Source: Glutamicibacter creatinolyticus (GTDB taxonomy: Bacteria > Actinomycetota > Actinomycetes > Actinomycetales > Micrococcaceae). Taken from it: a stretch of 64,000 bases of DNA. Position 1 is the first letter of the stretch, and every line of letters begins with the position of its first letter. A program made the translations under genes and the position numbers. Under the pieces are notes generated by a model. That model did no database searches, had not been told where the DNA came from, and worked only from the letters and a program-made list of their open reading frames with translations. Location of the stretch: assembly GCF_006094275.1 (NCBI RefSeq), contig NZ_CP034412.1, forward strand, positions 2,976,001-3,040,000. Reading direction: 5' to 3'. This document shows, one piece after another, positions 16,875-25,514 of the stretch.

Positions 16875-17474
16875 ATGGCTACTTACAACATCGGGTACAT
16901 CGTTGGTTCGCTCTCCAGCAAGTCCATCAACCGGATTCTTGCCAAGGCCCTGATCAAGCTGGCACCGGATTGCCTGGAATTCACCGAGATCCCCATCGGG
17001 GATCTGCCGTTGTACAACCGCGACCTGGACGAGAACTATCCGGAGGCCGCCACCAAGTTCAAGAAGCAGATCGAAGCTTCCGATGGCCTGCTGATCGTTT
17101 CCCCGGAATACAACCGCTCCATCCCAGGCGCGCTGAAGAACGCCTTGGATTGGGGGTCCCGCCCCTGGGGCACCAACTCCTTCGCACGCAAGCCCGCAGC
17201 CGTCATTGGAGCTTCCACCGGCGCCATTGGCACCGCCCTGATGCAGTCCTCAATGCGCACGGTCCTGGGGTTCCTGGACGCGCCACAGCTCAATGCCCCA
17301 GAGGCCTACATCAGCTTTAAGCCCGAGGCCTACGAGGAGGACGGAACCGTCACCGACGAGTCCACCCGCAAGTTCCTCCAGCACTACGTGGATGAGTACA
17401 CCGCTTTCATCCAGCGCGTGCTGGATGCAAGCGCCGAAGGCCACATCGGAGATCCGGGGTCGCCGCAAAAGTAG
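16875..17474 (+). CDS. NAD(P)H-dependent FMN reductase (flavodoxin-like, ChrR-type)
   Basis: The product is 199 aa. It has the flavodoxin-like fold of the NADPH_dep_FMN_reductase family, with phosphate loop GSLSSKSINR and the hallmark PEYNRSIPGALKNALDW. Relatives reduce quinones, azo dyes or chromate with FMN. The gene lies 47 bp upstream of a cytochrome P450 on the same strand, so it could share its transcript. A role as an electron donor is only a guess. The ribosome site is weak. Confidence 0.88.
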   Translation: MATYNIGYIVGSLSSKSINRILAKALIKLAPDCLEFTEIPIGDLPLYNRDLDENYPEAATKFKKQIEASDGLLIVSPEYNRSIPGALKNALDWGSRPWGTNSFARKPAAVIGASTGAIGTALMQSSMRTVLGFLDAPQLNAPEAYISFKPEAYEEDGTVTDESTRKFLQHYVDEYTAFIQRVLDASAEGHIGDPGSPQK

Positions 17475-17521
17475 CGTCCACCCGCTACCCGATTATCCAC
17501 CTCACTTCACCAACCCAGGAG

Positions 17522-18889
17522 ATGTCGTTGACCGAGCCGGAGCTGACCCAGTCTTCACTCAATGCCACACAAAATCCACTGCCGCGTCCCACCTGGCCGG
17601 AAACAGCCCAGATCGTGGCGGACATCTTTGCGCCGGTGTTGGCCAAGGGACCAATTCGCCGGCGGCCGAAGGTCATGGCGGTCGCCGGGCGCCTGGACAT
17701 TGAGCGGCGTGGGGTGAAGCGGATGCAGGTCCTGGCCGACAAGTACGGCCCAGGTCCCCTGCAGCTGAAGCTGTTCGGCCGGGAGTTCTCGCTGATCCTG
17801 GATCCACAGGACGTGCACCGTGTCCTGGACCAGACACCTGAACCCTTCACTCCCGCCGAACTGCTCAAGCGCAAGGCCCTGGAACACTTCGAACCGCGTT
17901 CTTCACTGATCACCCGTGGACCGCAACGGGCCGGACGCAGGGAATTCAACGAAAAGGCGCTCGGCTCGGATCATCCGATACACAAGATGGCCAGTATGCT
18001 GCTGCCAGCGGTGCGAGAGGAAGCCAAGATCCTCTTGGACGAGGTTGGAGCCGAGAGTGGCACCCTGCGCTGGGATGACTTCAATCGCGCCTGGTTCCGC
18101 ATGGTTCGCAGGGTCGTGCTCGGGGATTCGGCTAGAAATGACGATCGGCTGATCGAGCTGATCGAGTCGCTGCGGTCCAGGGGCAACCTCGCTTTTCTTC
18201 GGCCGCTGGACCGGGTCACCCGTGACGACTTCCACGCCACACTCAAGGAGATCCTCGACCGCGCGGAGCCCGGGAGCCTGGCGGCGTTCATGCAGAATAT
18301 GGGGCCTTCCGAGACGGAACCCGCGGATCAGGTTCCACAATGGCTCTTTGCCTTTGATCCCGCCGGAACCGCCGCATGGGCCGCCATGGCACTGCTCTCC
18401 AGCGATGAGCCGAAGATGGACGAGGCCCGTGAGGAGGCGTTGGTTCAGGCTTCAGACCCGGCCCCGCTGTTGCCAAAGTTGCGCCACGCCGTGCTCGATA
18501 CCCTGCGCCTGTGGCCCACCACGCCCTTCATCCTGCGCCAGGCCACCCGCGCGGTGGAATTCACGCCGGGCATCATGCCCAAGGGCACCTCGGCGCTGAT
18601 TTTTGCGCCCTACTTCCACCGGGACGACAGGCACCTGGACTACGCCAACACGTTCAGCCCACACATCTGGGATGCTGAACGCACCAACACCGACTGGCCG
18701 CTGGTGCCCTTCAGTGACGGCTCAGGCATTTGTCCCGGACGACACCTGGTCCTGATGCTGACCAGTAATTTCATCGCCGAGCTCGTCCGCGCGCACGATG
18801 TGCGGCTGCTCCAGCCGAGCCTGGACCCCCGGAATGTACCCAGCACGTTCAATACCTATGGCGCCGAATTCCGGGTTACCTCTCGTTGA
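17522..18889 (+). CDS. Cytochrome P450 with D-x-x-R in place of E-x-x-R
   Basis: The product is 455 aa. The heme-ligand loop is PFSDGSGICPGRHL, with thiolate Cys404. The K-helix motif reads DTLR (326-329) instead of ExxR, and the I-helix region reads FDPAGTAAW. P450s are heme-thiolate monooxygenases; substrate is unknown. No ferredoxin gene is adjacent, only the FMN reductase upstream. ATG 17522 sits directly against AGGAG; the in-frame TTG 17528, at a 6-nt spacing from the same AGGAG, may be the real start. Confidence 0.88.
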   Translation: MSLTEPELTQSSLNATQNPLPRPTWPETAQIVADIFAPVLAKGPIRRRPKVMAVAGRLDIERRGVKRMQVLADKYGPGPLQLKLFGREFSLILDPQDVHRVLDQTPEPFTPAELLKRKALEHFEPRSSLITRGPQRAGRREFNEKALGSDHPIHKMASMLLPAVREEAKILLDEVGAESGTLRWDDFNRAWFRMVRRVVLGDSARNDDRLIELIESLRSRGNLAFLRPLDRVTRDDFHATLKEILDRAEPGSLAAFMQNMGPSETEPADQVPQWLFAFDPAGTAAWAAMALLSSDEPKMDEAREEALVQASDPAPLLPKLRHAVLDTLRLWPTTPFILRQATRAVEFTPGIMPKGTSALIFAPYFHRDDRHLDYANTFSPHIWDAERTNTDWPLVPFSDGSGICPGRHLVLMLTSNFIAELVRAHDVRLLQPSLDPRNVPSTFNTYGAEFRVTSR

Positions 18890-18925
18890 GCCAGCAGCGT
18901 GAGGGCCTGTCTCGCCTGATCCCGG

Positions 18926-19333
18926 CTAACGCGACAGCGTGAAGCTGTGCGTTGGTCGGGAGGATCCGGGCCCGGTGAAGTAAACGTTCAGCGACCCGAA
19001 ACCGGGCAGCACCGTCACCATAATCCGGGGGCTCGACGTTGCGGATGCGGTACAAATGAAACGGTCCGGGCCCAGCCAGCTGTTGCTCTTGCGGCATCCG
19101 TCCCCGGCATCGGCCCAACCCCACAGCAGGCTGTGGGTGGCGAGCGTGACCTCGAAGGCCTGGCCAACTGGGATGTTTGAGGTCGTGAGCGCGAATTCGT
19201 AGGTCGAAGTCAGTCCGTGAGTCACACTATGCAGACTGACCTCTACCTGCGGTTCGGTAGTACCAGGTTCCGGATCGCTGGGCTCCGGGGCGGGGTCGCT
19301 GGCCAACTGCGGGGGCATCATCTTCGCTGTCAC
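18926..19333 (-). CDS. Hypothetical 135-aa protein, possibly the C-terminal remnant of a secreted protein
   Basis: No recognised family. A Pro/Glu/Thr-rich linker (PEPSDPEPGTTEP) leads into a beta-rich domain of about 100 residues with two Cys (GDGCRK and RFICTA) and a Trp-rich patch LLWGWADAG. This looks like an extracellular domain after a linker, but there is no signal peptide, membrane helix or ribosome site upstream. The N-terminal part of a larger gene may have been lost. Alternatively it is a small cytoplasmic protein or chance. Confidence 0.45.
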   Translation of the reverse strand: MTAKMMPPQLASDPAPEPSDPEPGTTEPQVEVSLHSVTHGLTSTYEFALTTSNIPVGQAFEVTLATHSLLWGWADAGDGCRKSNSWLGPDRFICTASATSSPRIMVTVLPGFGSLNVYFTGPGSSRPTHSFTLSR

Positions 19334-19407
19334 CGGTTAAGAGTGGGCGGGCGGTGAATCGTGACGCGGTTGTCGAAAGATTTCCTAAAAGTTTTTCGCG
19401 TCCGTTC

Positions 19408-20136
19408 CTACCGCAGGTTCAGGCGTTCCTTCCACCGGCGGTAGATGGTCCGCCGTCCACCATGGGCGGCGAAGGTCCGCCACGCCATGCGCACCACCCG
19501 CAGGTGGCTGCGCGGGCTGGACAGGCTGCGGCCCGCCACTCCCACGACCAGCCCAAAATCCAGCCGGACTTTTGCTTTTGACGGCAGCACACAGGAAAGA
19601 TCCATGTCATCATGCAGTTCGGGGGCTTGGCGGTGCACCCGGGGTGAGGCGTACTGCCAAACACGCTGGCGCATCGCCATGTTCGAGCCCCACAGCGGCA
19701 CCCTGGCCAGCGCGGCGCCGATGGCAGCATAGTAGGCCCCGAAATAGTACGCGGCTGCCACGGTCCGAGCCCACTGCGGCAGGTCATAGAAGACGCCCAG
19801 CCCGGTGACTGCGTCCAGGCCCGGGTTGCGGGAGAAGTTTTCAAGGATGCGCGACACCCACCGGGCGTCGGGCCGGCTGTCCGCGTCGCAGCGGGCAATG
19901 ATGTCCCCTTCGGCGGCGTCGTAGCCGGCGGCCGCGGCGGCGGGAATCCCGCGGCGCGGCTCGCGGATGACCCGCACCCCGGCGGCCTGGGCGAGCTGCC
20001 GGCTGTTGTCCGTGGATCCGTTGTCCACGATGATGATTTCAAAGGGCTCATCCCGCTGCCTCTTGAGCAGGTCAAGCAGCACCGCCAGGTGCTGCTCATC
20101 GTTCAGGACCGGCACGACAACGCTAACCCGGTTCAT
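19408..20136 (-). CDS. Glycosyltransferase family 2
   Basis: The product is 242 aa. The GT-A fold is shown by VSVVVPVLNDEQH, IIIVDNGSTDNS and the metal-binding D-x-D in ARCDADSRPD. There is no membrane anchor apart from a short hydrophobic patch. It likely transfers a sugar from a nucleotide donor to a lipid or polysaccharide. Its ATG overlaps the end of the upstream membrane-protein gene by 14 bp, so the pair is an operon. Upstream extension to 20322 is only the shadow of that gene. Confidence 0.88.
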   Translation of the reverse strand: MNRVSVVVPVLNDEQHLAVLLDLLKRQRDEPFEIIIVDNGSTDNSRQLAQAAGVRVIREPRRGIPAAAAAGYDAAEGDIIARCDADSRPDARWVSRILENFSRNPGLDAVTGLGVFYDLPQWARTVAAAYYFGAYYAAIGAALARVPLWGSNMAMRQRVWQYASPRVHRQAPELHDDMDLSCVLPSKAKVRLDFGLVVGVAGRSLSSPRSHLRVVRMAWRTFAAHGGRRTIYRRWKERLNLR

Positions 20137-20782
20137 TCTCACCCCGCCCTGCGCCGCGCAAAGCGCGATCGGTCCGGAAGACGCCTGAAGCTGCCAGCGC
20201 GGAGCCGGCGAGCCCGGCCAGCAGGTCCCCCATGGTGTCGTCGTAGCCCACCCCGATGCGTGGGTCCAGCAGCCGATAACCGGCCCACTCGCCGATTTCC
20301 CACAGCACCGCCAGCAGGGCACCGAGCGCCACGAGGATTACAAAGCGCCACCACGCTCCCCCGGGACTTGTCCCATTCATCAGGCCCGTTGTGCGCAGTG
20401 TGCCGTGGAGCAGGCCGACCACAACGCCCATCAGCAGCCCATGAACCGCAAGGTCGAGCCACTCGATGAGCGCGTAGGCGCCCAGGGCACTGAAAACGGT
20501 GGCGCCCAGCAGGACGAGCTGGCCCAGCGCATCGCGCCAGCGAGTCGACGCGAAGTAGCGAAGCGCCCATTGCCCGCCCCAGGACAACGCGGCCGCCAGG
20601 AAGGCGGCCGGCCCGGCCACGGCATAGGCCCAGGGCAACAGCAGCAGGCCGATCCCGCGCAGCAGGTCGGTGGCGTGGGGAACAAAGGAGTCCTCATAGG
20701 CGGCCCTGGGTTGACGTTCGATCGTGACCTCCTTTTCGCTAGAGGATACAGCGCCAAACCCGCATTCCACGGCCGCGGTCAT
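20123..20782 (-). CDS. Integral membrane protein (DUF2238/YjdF-like)
   Basis: The product is about 219 aa with five or six membrane helices. The motif WEIGEWAGYRL followed by YDDTMGDLLAGLAGS resembles the WEIxEW...DTxxDL signature of DUF2238 membrane proteins; function unknown. The start is unclear. ATG 20782 has GGAG too close. A textbook AAAAGGAGG at about 20729-20737 is followed at the right distance by no ATG, GTG or TTG, only ATC. It is coupled to the downstream glycosyltransferase. Confidence 0.75.
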   Translation of the reverse strand: MTAAVECGFGAVSSSEKEVTIERQPRAAYEDSFVPHATDLLRGIGLLLLPWAYAVAGPAAFLAAALSWGGQWALRYFASTRWRDALGQLVLLGATVFSALGAYALIEWLDLAVHGLLMGVVVGLLHGTLRTTGLMNGTSPGGAWWRFVILVALGALLAVLWEIGEWAGYRLLDPRIGVGYDDTMGDLLAGLAGSALAASGVFRTDRALRGAGRGENEPG

Positions 20783-21000
20783 TCTCCGCACAGGATCAAG
20801 CACGCCGACGCTCCCCCATGCCCGTCTCCGGTGGGCCGCCTAGGTCCGTCCGTCCTCAATTCCCGGCACCTGAGCGCTGGCTGAAGGGCCCGGATTTCGC
20901 CCCGGCGGCGTGCCATCATGGGCACAGACCTGAAGGACAAGCACGCCAGGTGGTTCGGCAGCGACGCTCCGGGCCGTGGCGCCGTCGAGAGGAGTCCCGC

Positions 21001-22722
21001 ATGAAAACCGTCAGCAAGCTGATCGTCGAATCCCTGGCCGAGTACGGGGTCACCCACGCCTGGGGCGTGGTGGGAGACGCCCTGAACCCCATTACGGATG
21101 CGATCCGGCAGGAGCCGGGCATGGAATGGGTCGGGGTGCGCCACGAGGAGGTCGCCGCGTTCGCCGCCGGCGCCCAGGCGCAGCTGACGGGGAAGCTGGG
21201 ATTGTGCATGGGAACGGTGGGCCCGGGCTCGATTCACCTGCTCAACGGGCTGTACGACGCGAAGAAGTCCCACGCCCCGGTGCTGGCCATCTGCGGCCAG
21301 GTGCCCTCCTCGGAGATCGGCAGCAGCTTCTTCCAGGAAGTCAACAACGATGTGCTGTTCAGCGACGTGGCCGTGTTCGCGCACACCGTCACCTCCGCCG
21401 ACCAGATGCCGCAGCTGCTGGAGCAGGCGGTGAACGCGGCCGTCTCCCGCAAGGGGGTTGCGGTGCTGACCGTGCCCGGGGACGTGGGCGGCATGGAGCT
21501 GGAGAAGAACGTGCGCCGCGCCCAGTTCGTTCCCGAGGCCGCGCAGTCCGCCGCCCCGCGGGCGCAGATCGAGGCGGCGGCCAAGGTGCTGCAGGACGCC
21601 GCGAAGGTCACCCTGCTGGTGGGCGTGGGCGCCCGGGAAGCCCGTCCCGAGGTACTCGAGCTGGCCGAGCGGCTGCAGGCCCCGATGGTGCTGACCCTCA
21701 AGGCCAAGGAAGGCCTGGAAGAGCAGAACCCCTACCAGGTGGGGCAGACCGGGCTGATCGGCAACCCGGCGGCGGCCAAGGCGCTGGATGAGGCCGAGGT
21801 GCTGTTCCTGGTGGGCACCGACTTCCCCTACCGGGACTGGTACCCCACCGGCAAGACGGTGATCCAGCTGGACATGCGCGCCGAGCACATTGGCCGGCGC
21901 ACCCAGGTGGCCCATTCCCTGGTTGGGCACGTGCAGCCCACCCTGGCCGAGCTGCTGCCGCTGCTGAACACCTCGCGCGAGGGCAAGCACCTGAGCGCCA
22001 TGCGCAAGGACTACGAGCACTGGATGCAGCGTCAAATGAAGATCACCGACCCGCAGCGGGACCGAGGTCTGATCGGCAAGGTGCGCAGCCTGGTGGAAAA
22101 CCCGGATGAGCTGATCCGCCCGGAGGCGGTGGCCGCCGCCCTGGACGCCCAGGCGGACCAGGACGCGATCTTCACCAGCGACACCGGCATGTCCACCGTC
22201 TGGCTTTCCCGGTTCATCACGATGAGCGGGACCCGGCGGCTGCTGGGCTCCTACAACCTGGGCTCCATGGCCAACGCCATGCCCCAGGCGCTGGGCGCCC
22301 AGGCCCTGGACCGCACCCGCCAGGTGATCGCCAACTGCGGGGACGGCGGGCTGATGATGCTGCTCGGGGATTTGCGCACCGCGGTGACCTACAACCTGCC
22401 GGTGAAGTTCGTGGTGTACAACAACGGGCGGCTGGGCATGGTGAAGCTGGAGCAGGAGCAGGGCGGACTGCAGGAATTCGGCACCGAGCTGGACAACCCC
22501 AACATTTCCGCGGTGGCCCAGGCCATGGGCCTGAAAGTGCAGCGGGTCACCGACCCCCAGCAGCTGGATGCCGCCGTCGCCGCCGCCCTGGCCAGCGAGG
22601 GCCCCTACCTGTTGGACATCCAGACCAACCCGCAGGAGATTTCGCTGCCGCCCAAGGCCACCGTCTCGGACGCGTGGGGCTTTGCGATCGCCAAGTCCAA
22701 GGAGGCCCTGGAAAGCGCCTAG
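21001..22722 (+). CDS. poxB: Pyruvate oxidase / pyruvate:quinone dehydrogenase (ThDP-dependent)
   Basis: The product is 573 aa, the size of PoxB. The ThDP-activating Glu sits in RHEEVAAFAAG. The pyrophosphate-binding motif NCGDGGLMMLLGDL...YNNGRLGMVK is intact. PoxB decarboxylates pyruvate to acetate plus CO2, passing electrons via FAD to quinone at the membrane. The C-terminus is short but ends with a helix-prone AWGFAIAKSKEALES that could serve membrane binding. ATG 21001 follows GAGAGGAG. It converges with the LLM oxidoreductase at a hairpin. Other ThDP oxidases/decarboxylases cannot be fully excluded. Confidence 0.88.
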   Translation: MKTVSKLIVESLAEYGVTHAWGVVGDALNPITDAIRQEPGMEWVGVRHEEVAAFAAGAQAQLTGKLGLCMGTVGPGSIHLLNGLYDAKKSHAPVLAICGQVPSSEIGSSFFQEVNNDVLFSDVAVFAHTVTSADQMPQLLEQAVNAAVSRKGVAVLTVPGDVGGMELEKNVRRAQFVPEAAQSAAPRAQIEAAAKVLQDAAKVTLLVGVGAREARPEVLELAERLQAPMVLTLKAKEGLEEQNPYQVGQTGLIGNPAAAKALDEAEVLFLVGTDFPYRDWYPTGKTVIQLDMRAEHIGRRTQVAHSLVGHVQPTLAELLPLLNTSREGKHLSAMRKDYEHWMQRQMKITDPQRDRGLIGKVRSLVENPDELIRPEAVAAALDAQADQDAIFTSDTGMSTVWLSRFITMSGTRRLLGSYNLGSMANAMPQALGAQALDRTRQVIANCGDGGLMMLLGDLRTAVTYNLPVKFVVYNNGRLGMVKLEQEQGGLQEFGTELDNPNISAVAQAMGLKVQRVTDPQQLDAAVAAALASEGPYLLDIQTNPQEISLPPKATVSDAWGFAIAKSKEALESA

Positions 22723-22730
22723 CCGCAGAA

Positions 22731-22749
22731 GGCGCCCGGGCCGGGCGCC
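22731..22749. terminator. Hairpin between convergent poxB and LLM oxidoreductase
   Basis: GGCGCCC and GGGCGCC arms with a 5-nt loop fill most of the 28-bp convergent gap. A bidirectional terminator is likely, although no T tract is visible. Confidence 0.6.
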
Positions 22750-22750
22750 G

Positions 22751-23818
22751 CTACTGGTTGGGCAGATTGTAGTGGTCGGCCAGCAGCTCAACGGTGCGGG
22801 CCTGCGCCTGGCGTGAGTACCCCATGACGACCAGCATGATCTCATCCACGCCGGTTTGTTCCTGCAGGCGCTCCAGCTGGGATGCGACGTGCGCGGGGGT
22901 GCCGTTGATGAAGCGGCGGTCGTAGGAGTCCAGGATGGCCTGTTCGTTGGGGCTGGCCTGATAGGCCTGGACCTCATGCGGGGGCAGCAGGGCGTAGGTC
23001 TGGCGTTTGAGCATGCGCAGCATGGCCATGGCCGAGGACGCGGTCTCGCGGCGCGCCTGGTCCGGGTCCTGGTCGGCCACCACCCCGACGCTGATCAGGG
23101 TCTGCGGTGCGACCAGGAACCGGGAGGGGCGGAAGCTTCTTCGGTACAGGTCCAGGGCGGTGCCGGCGTCCGCGTCCCCGAACTGCAGGGCGAAGGCGTA
23201 GGGCAGTCCCAGCTCGCCGGCCATCCTGGCCGAGAAGGGCGAGGATCCCAGCATCCACAGCGCGGGAACGCCCGCGGAGCCGGGCACCCGGTTTTCGGCG
23301 GCCTGCCAGGGCCCGGGTACGGCGTGCACGTTCCGGTAGGGGTGCCCCTGCCCAAAGTCGTCGTGCAGGAATCCCAGCAGCTCCCCGAACTGCTGCCCAA
23401 AACCGTCGTTCGCATCGTGGTGGCGGCGCAGCGCCGCGGCGGTGGGCAGGTCGGTGCCCGGAGCCCGGCCCACGCCGAGGTCGATTCTTCCCGGCGCCAG
23501 CGCCTCCAGCATCCCGAACTGTTCGGCGATCACCAGGGGTGCGTGGTTGGGCAGCATGATCCCTCCGGCGCCCAGGCGGATGCGGCTGGTCTCTGCGGTC
23601 AGCCGGGCCGCCATCAGCTGGGGCGAGGAGGTGGCGGCGGCCGGCATCGCGTGATGCTCGGACATCCAGAAGCGGTGGTAGCCGCGGCGCTCGGCCAGTT
23701 GGGCGAGGTTGATGACCTCCTGCAGGGCGTCACTGGCGCTTTGGCCGACGGAGGTGTGGGCGTTGTCGAGCACGGACAGGGTGATGGGCGCCGTTCCCGA
23801 CGGCAGCAGCTGGGACAT
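22751..23818 (-). CDS. LLM-class (luciferase-like) flavin-dependent oxidoreductase
   Basis: The product is 355 aa. The luciferase-like TIM barrel is shown by WMSEHHAMP and by RIDLGVGRAPGTD, typical of the single-subunit YhbW-like group that uses FMNH2 or F420. Substrate is unknown. ATG 23818 follows CAGGAGA. It is divergent from a CGNR-type regulator, and two inverted repeats lie in the 96-bp gap. A second, different member of the same family is at 54.1-55.1 kb. Confidence 0.9.
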   Translation of the reverse strand: MSQLLPSGTAPITLSVLDNAHTSVGQSASDALQEVINLAQLAERRGYHRFWMSEHHAMPAAATSSPQLMAARLTAETSRIRLGAGGIMLPNHAPLVIAEQFGMLEALAPGRIDLGVGRAPGTDLPTAAALRRHHDANDGFGQQFGELLGFLHDDFGQGHPYRNVHAVPGPWQAAENRVPGSAGVPALWMLGSSPFSARMAGELGLPYAFALQFGDADAGTALDLYRRSFRPSRFLVAPQTLISVGVVADQDPDQARRETASSAMAMLRMLKRQTYALLPPHEVQAYQASPNEQAILDSYDRRFINGTPAHVASQLERLQEQTGVDEIMLVVMGYSRQAQARTVELLADHYNLPNQ

Positions 23819-23830
23819 GGGTCTCCTGAG

Positions 23831-23864
23831 TTATCACGGTAAAAGAATGGTTTTGTCGTGATAA
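23831..23864. promoter_or_regulatory. Inverted repeat TTATCACG-n18-CGTGATAA (candidate operator)
   Basis: Perfect 8-bp arms (23831-23838 and 23857-23864) lie in the divergent gap between the LLM gene and the CGNR regulator. The location suggests a regulator-binding site close to the LLM promoter. Confidence 0.5.
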
Positions 23865-23880
23865 TGATCCTAACAGCAAT

Positions 23881-23910
23881 CTCATGGATAGAATCAACCT
23901 GTACCATGAG
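23881..23910. promoter_or_regulatory. Inverted repeat CTCATGG-n16-CCATGAG overlapping the CGNR gene promoter
   Basis: Perfect 7-bp arms (23881-23887, 23904-23910) bracket a TAGAAT -10-like box (23889-23894). A protein bound here would cover the promoter of the CGNR gene, consistent with autoregulation. Confidence 0.45.
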
Positions 23911-23914
23911 AGAT

Positions 23915-24490
23915 ATGTCGAAGATTCCGCTTCCCCCCGCCCCCGGGGCCGCCGAGCACCTGGGCCTGGCCCTGGCAAACAGCCTGGTCACCCTGCCTGG
24001 CCAGGAGCTGGCCGACGAGCTGGGAACCCCGGAAGAGGCGACGGGCTGGCTGATCGAGAATGAGCTGGCCCCGCGGGACACGGCCCTGCTGCCCTACTGC
24101 CAGAACCAGCTGACCGCTCTGCGCGCCAATGTCCGCTCCCTGCTGGCGGCGCAGGTTGCCGGACGGCCCCCGGAACGAAGCGCACTGGAGGCGGTCAACC
24201 GGGCGCTGACCGGCATCGCCAGCGCCCCGTTGCTGCACTACTCCGAAGACCGCGGCCTCTTCCGGGCCGCGGAGCACCCGGTCACTCAGCTGGTGGAACA
24301 CGCCATGGCGCAGATTGCCGAAGACACCGCCGCGCTGCTGACCAGCGACCACAGTGCCACCATGGCCCAATGCGAGGCCGCCCCCTGCGACCGCTTCCTG
24401 ATCCGCTCCCACGCGCGCCGGCGCTGGTGCTCGACCCGCTGCGGGGACCGCATCCGGGCGGCCCGGGCCTACGCGCGGCGGCAGAAATAG
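23915..24490 (+). CDS. CGNR zinc-finger (ABATE-type) transcriptional regulator
   Basis: The product is about 191 aa. The C-terminal CGNR zinc finger has the pattern C..APCDRFLI...RRRWCSTRCGDRIRAARAYARRQ, with four Cys suited to Zn. An all-helical ABATE-like N-terminal part precedes it. Such proteins are putative stress-related DNA-binding regulators. The start may be ATG 23906 or 23915; neither has a ribosome site and the -10 box is very close, so the mRNA leader is short. It likely controls the divergent LLM gene. A small membrane-protein gene follows 16 bp later. Confidence 0.82.
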   Translation: MSKIPLPPAPGAAEHLGLALANSLVTLPGQELADELGTPEEATGWLIENELAPRDTALLPYCQNQLTALRANVRSLLAAQVAGRPPERSALEAVNRALTGIASAPLLHYSEDRGLFRAAEHPVTQLVEHAMAQIAEDTAALLTSDHSATMAQCEAAPCDRFLIRSHARRRWCSTRCGDRIRAARAYARRQK

Positions 24491-24506
24491 GGAAGCGGGC
24501 AGAACG

Positions 24507-24905
24507 GTGACGCACCATGGCAAGAAACGGCACCAACGAAACGGGCCATCATGGGGTCCGGCGCTGACCGAGCTGCTGGTCGGGCTGGTCTGCCTGGGGA
24601 TCGCGGGCCTGGCGCTGCTGTGGGTCAGCGGCGTGCTCCCGCCGCCCAAGGAGCTTCCCAGCGTGCGGCGGCCGTGGCATTTCACGTCCTTCTCCACCCT
24701 GGAGCAGTGGCTCTGGCTCGCATTTTGGACGGTGATGTCCTTCATGGTGCTCTTCGACGGGATCCGGCGCGCCCTCGCCACCGCCGGCAAGCGACGGGAC
24801 CGCAGCCTCGAAGGCCAGGGGTCGGATGACCGGTCCGTCGGCGGACACCAGCCGGTGGCGGCTGACCGGCCGCTGCTGGGTTCGAAGCGGAAGCGCCGAC
24901 GCTAG
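24507..24905 (+). CDS. Small membrane protein, 132 aa, unknown
   Basis: Two hydrophobic helices (about residues 20-42 and 66-86) are separated by a short loop with PPPKELPSVRRPW. A basic, low-complexity tail ends GSKRKRRR. No family recognised. GTG 24507 follows GGAAGCGGG and starts 16 bp after the CGNR gene, so the two are probably co-transcribed. Confidence 0.62.
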   Translation: MTHHGKKRHQRNGPSWGPALTELLVGLVCLGIAGLALLWVSGVLPPPKELPSVRRPWHFTSFSTLEQWLWLAFWTVMSFMVLFDGIRRALATAGKRRDRSLEGQGSDDRSVGGHQPVAADRPLLGSKRKRRR

Positions 24906-25007
24906 CTGGTTCGCACCGTCCTGCGCGTTTCTCCCCTTCACCGCCTGGGTCTACTGTTGTCTAGGCGAATTCAGCCGCCATCATTCACCTGCCACGAAGG
25001 GCAAACC

Positions 25008-25475
25008 ATGACCCAACCTGCCGCCCAGGGCTTTCCATCACCCCAGGCACCCGCGCGAGCGCCCAAGCCCCCGCGACGCTTCAATGTGAACATCTTCCGG
25101 GCCACGCTGTGGCTGCTGGTCGCACTGATCGCGCTGTTCACGCTCTCCGGACTCTCCTCCGTGGGCGATCCGACCCAAGCCGCGTCGGCGATCTCGCTCG
25201 CGGAAAACACGAAGGTCGCCAATGACGCCGCCACGCAGGGCTCACCGCAGCAGCAGGTGGTCAATGGCTGGTTCGTCGCCGACACCATCCCGGTGCTCTC
25301 CGAACAGCTGGCCGGGGTGCACGCCGCCGGAATCTACACCTCGCGCCTGTACACCCTGGCCCTCATCGCCCTGCTGGGCGCCTGCCTGGATATTGCCGGG
25401 CGCAGCTGGGGCGCGCACCACAACCAGAAGCTGGACAAGGCCTCGCAGGCCCAGGCGGAATCACCGTCCATGTGA
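25008..25475 (+). CDS. Membrane protein with two helices, 155 aa, unknown
   Basis: A Pro-rich cytoplasmic N-terminus precedes a helix at about residues 28-48 (LWLLVALIALFTLSG). A soluble loop of about 65 residues follows, then a second helix (LYTLALIALLGACLDIAG) and a hydrophilic tail. No family recognised. ATG 25008 follows GAAGGGC. It is convergent with the heme operon. Confidence 0.68.
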   Translation: MTQPAAQGFPSPQAPARAPKPPRRFNVNIFRATLWLLVALIALFTLSGLSSVGDPTQAASAISLAENTKVANDAATQGSPQQQVVNGWFVADTIPVLSEQLAGVHAAGIYTSRLYTLALIALLGACLDIAGRSWGAHHNQKLDKASQAQAESPSM

Positions 25476-25514
25476 CGGTTTTTCCCGCTGGAACGCTACC
25501 GGGAGGGCAAGGCG

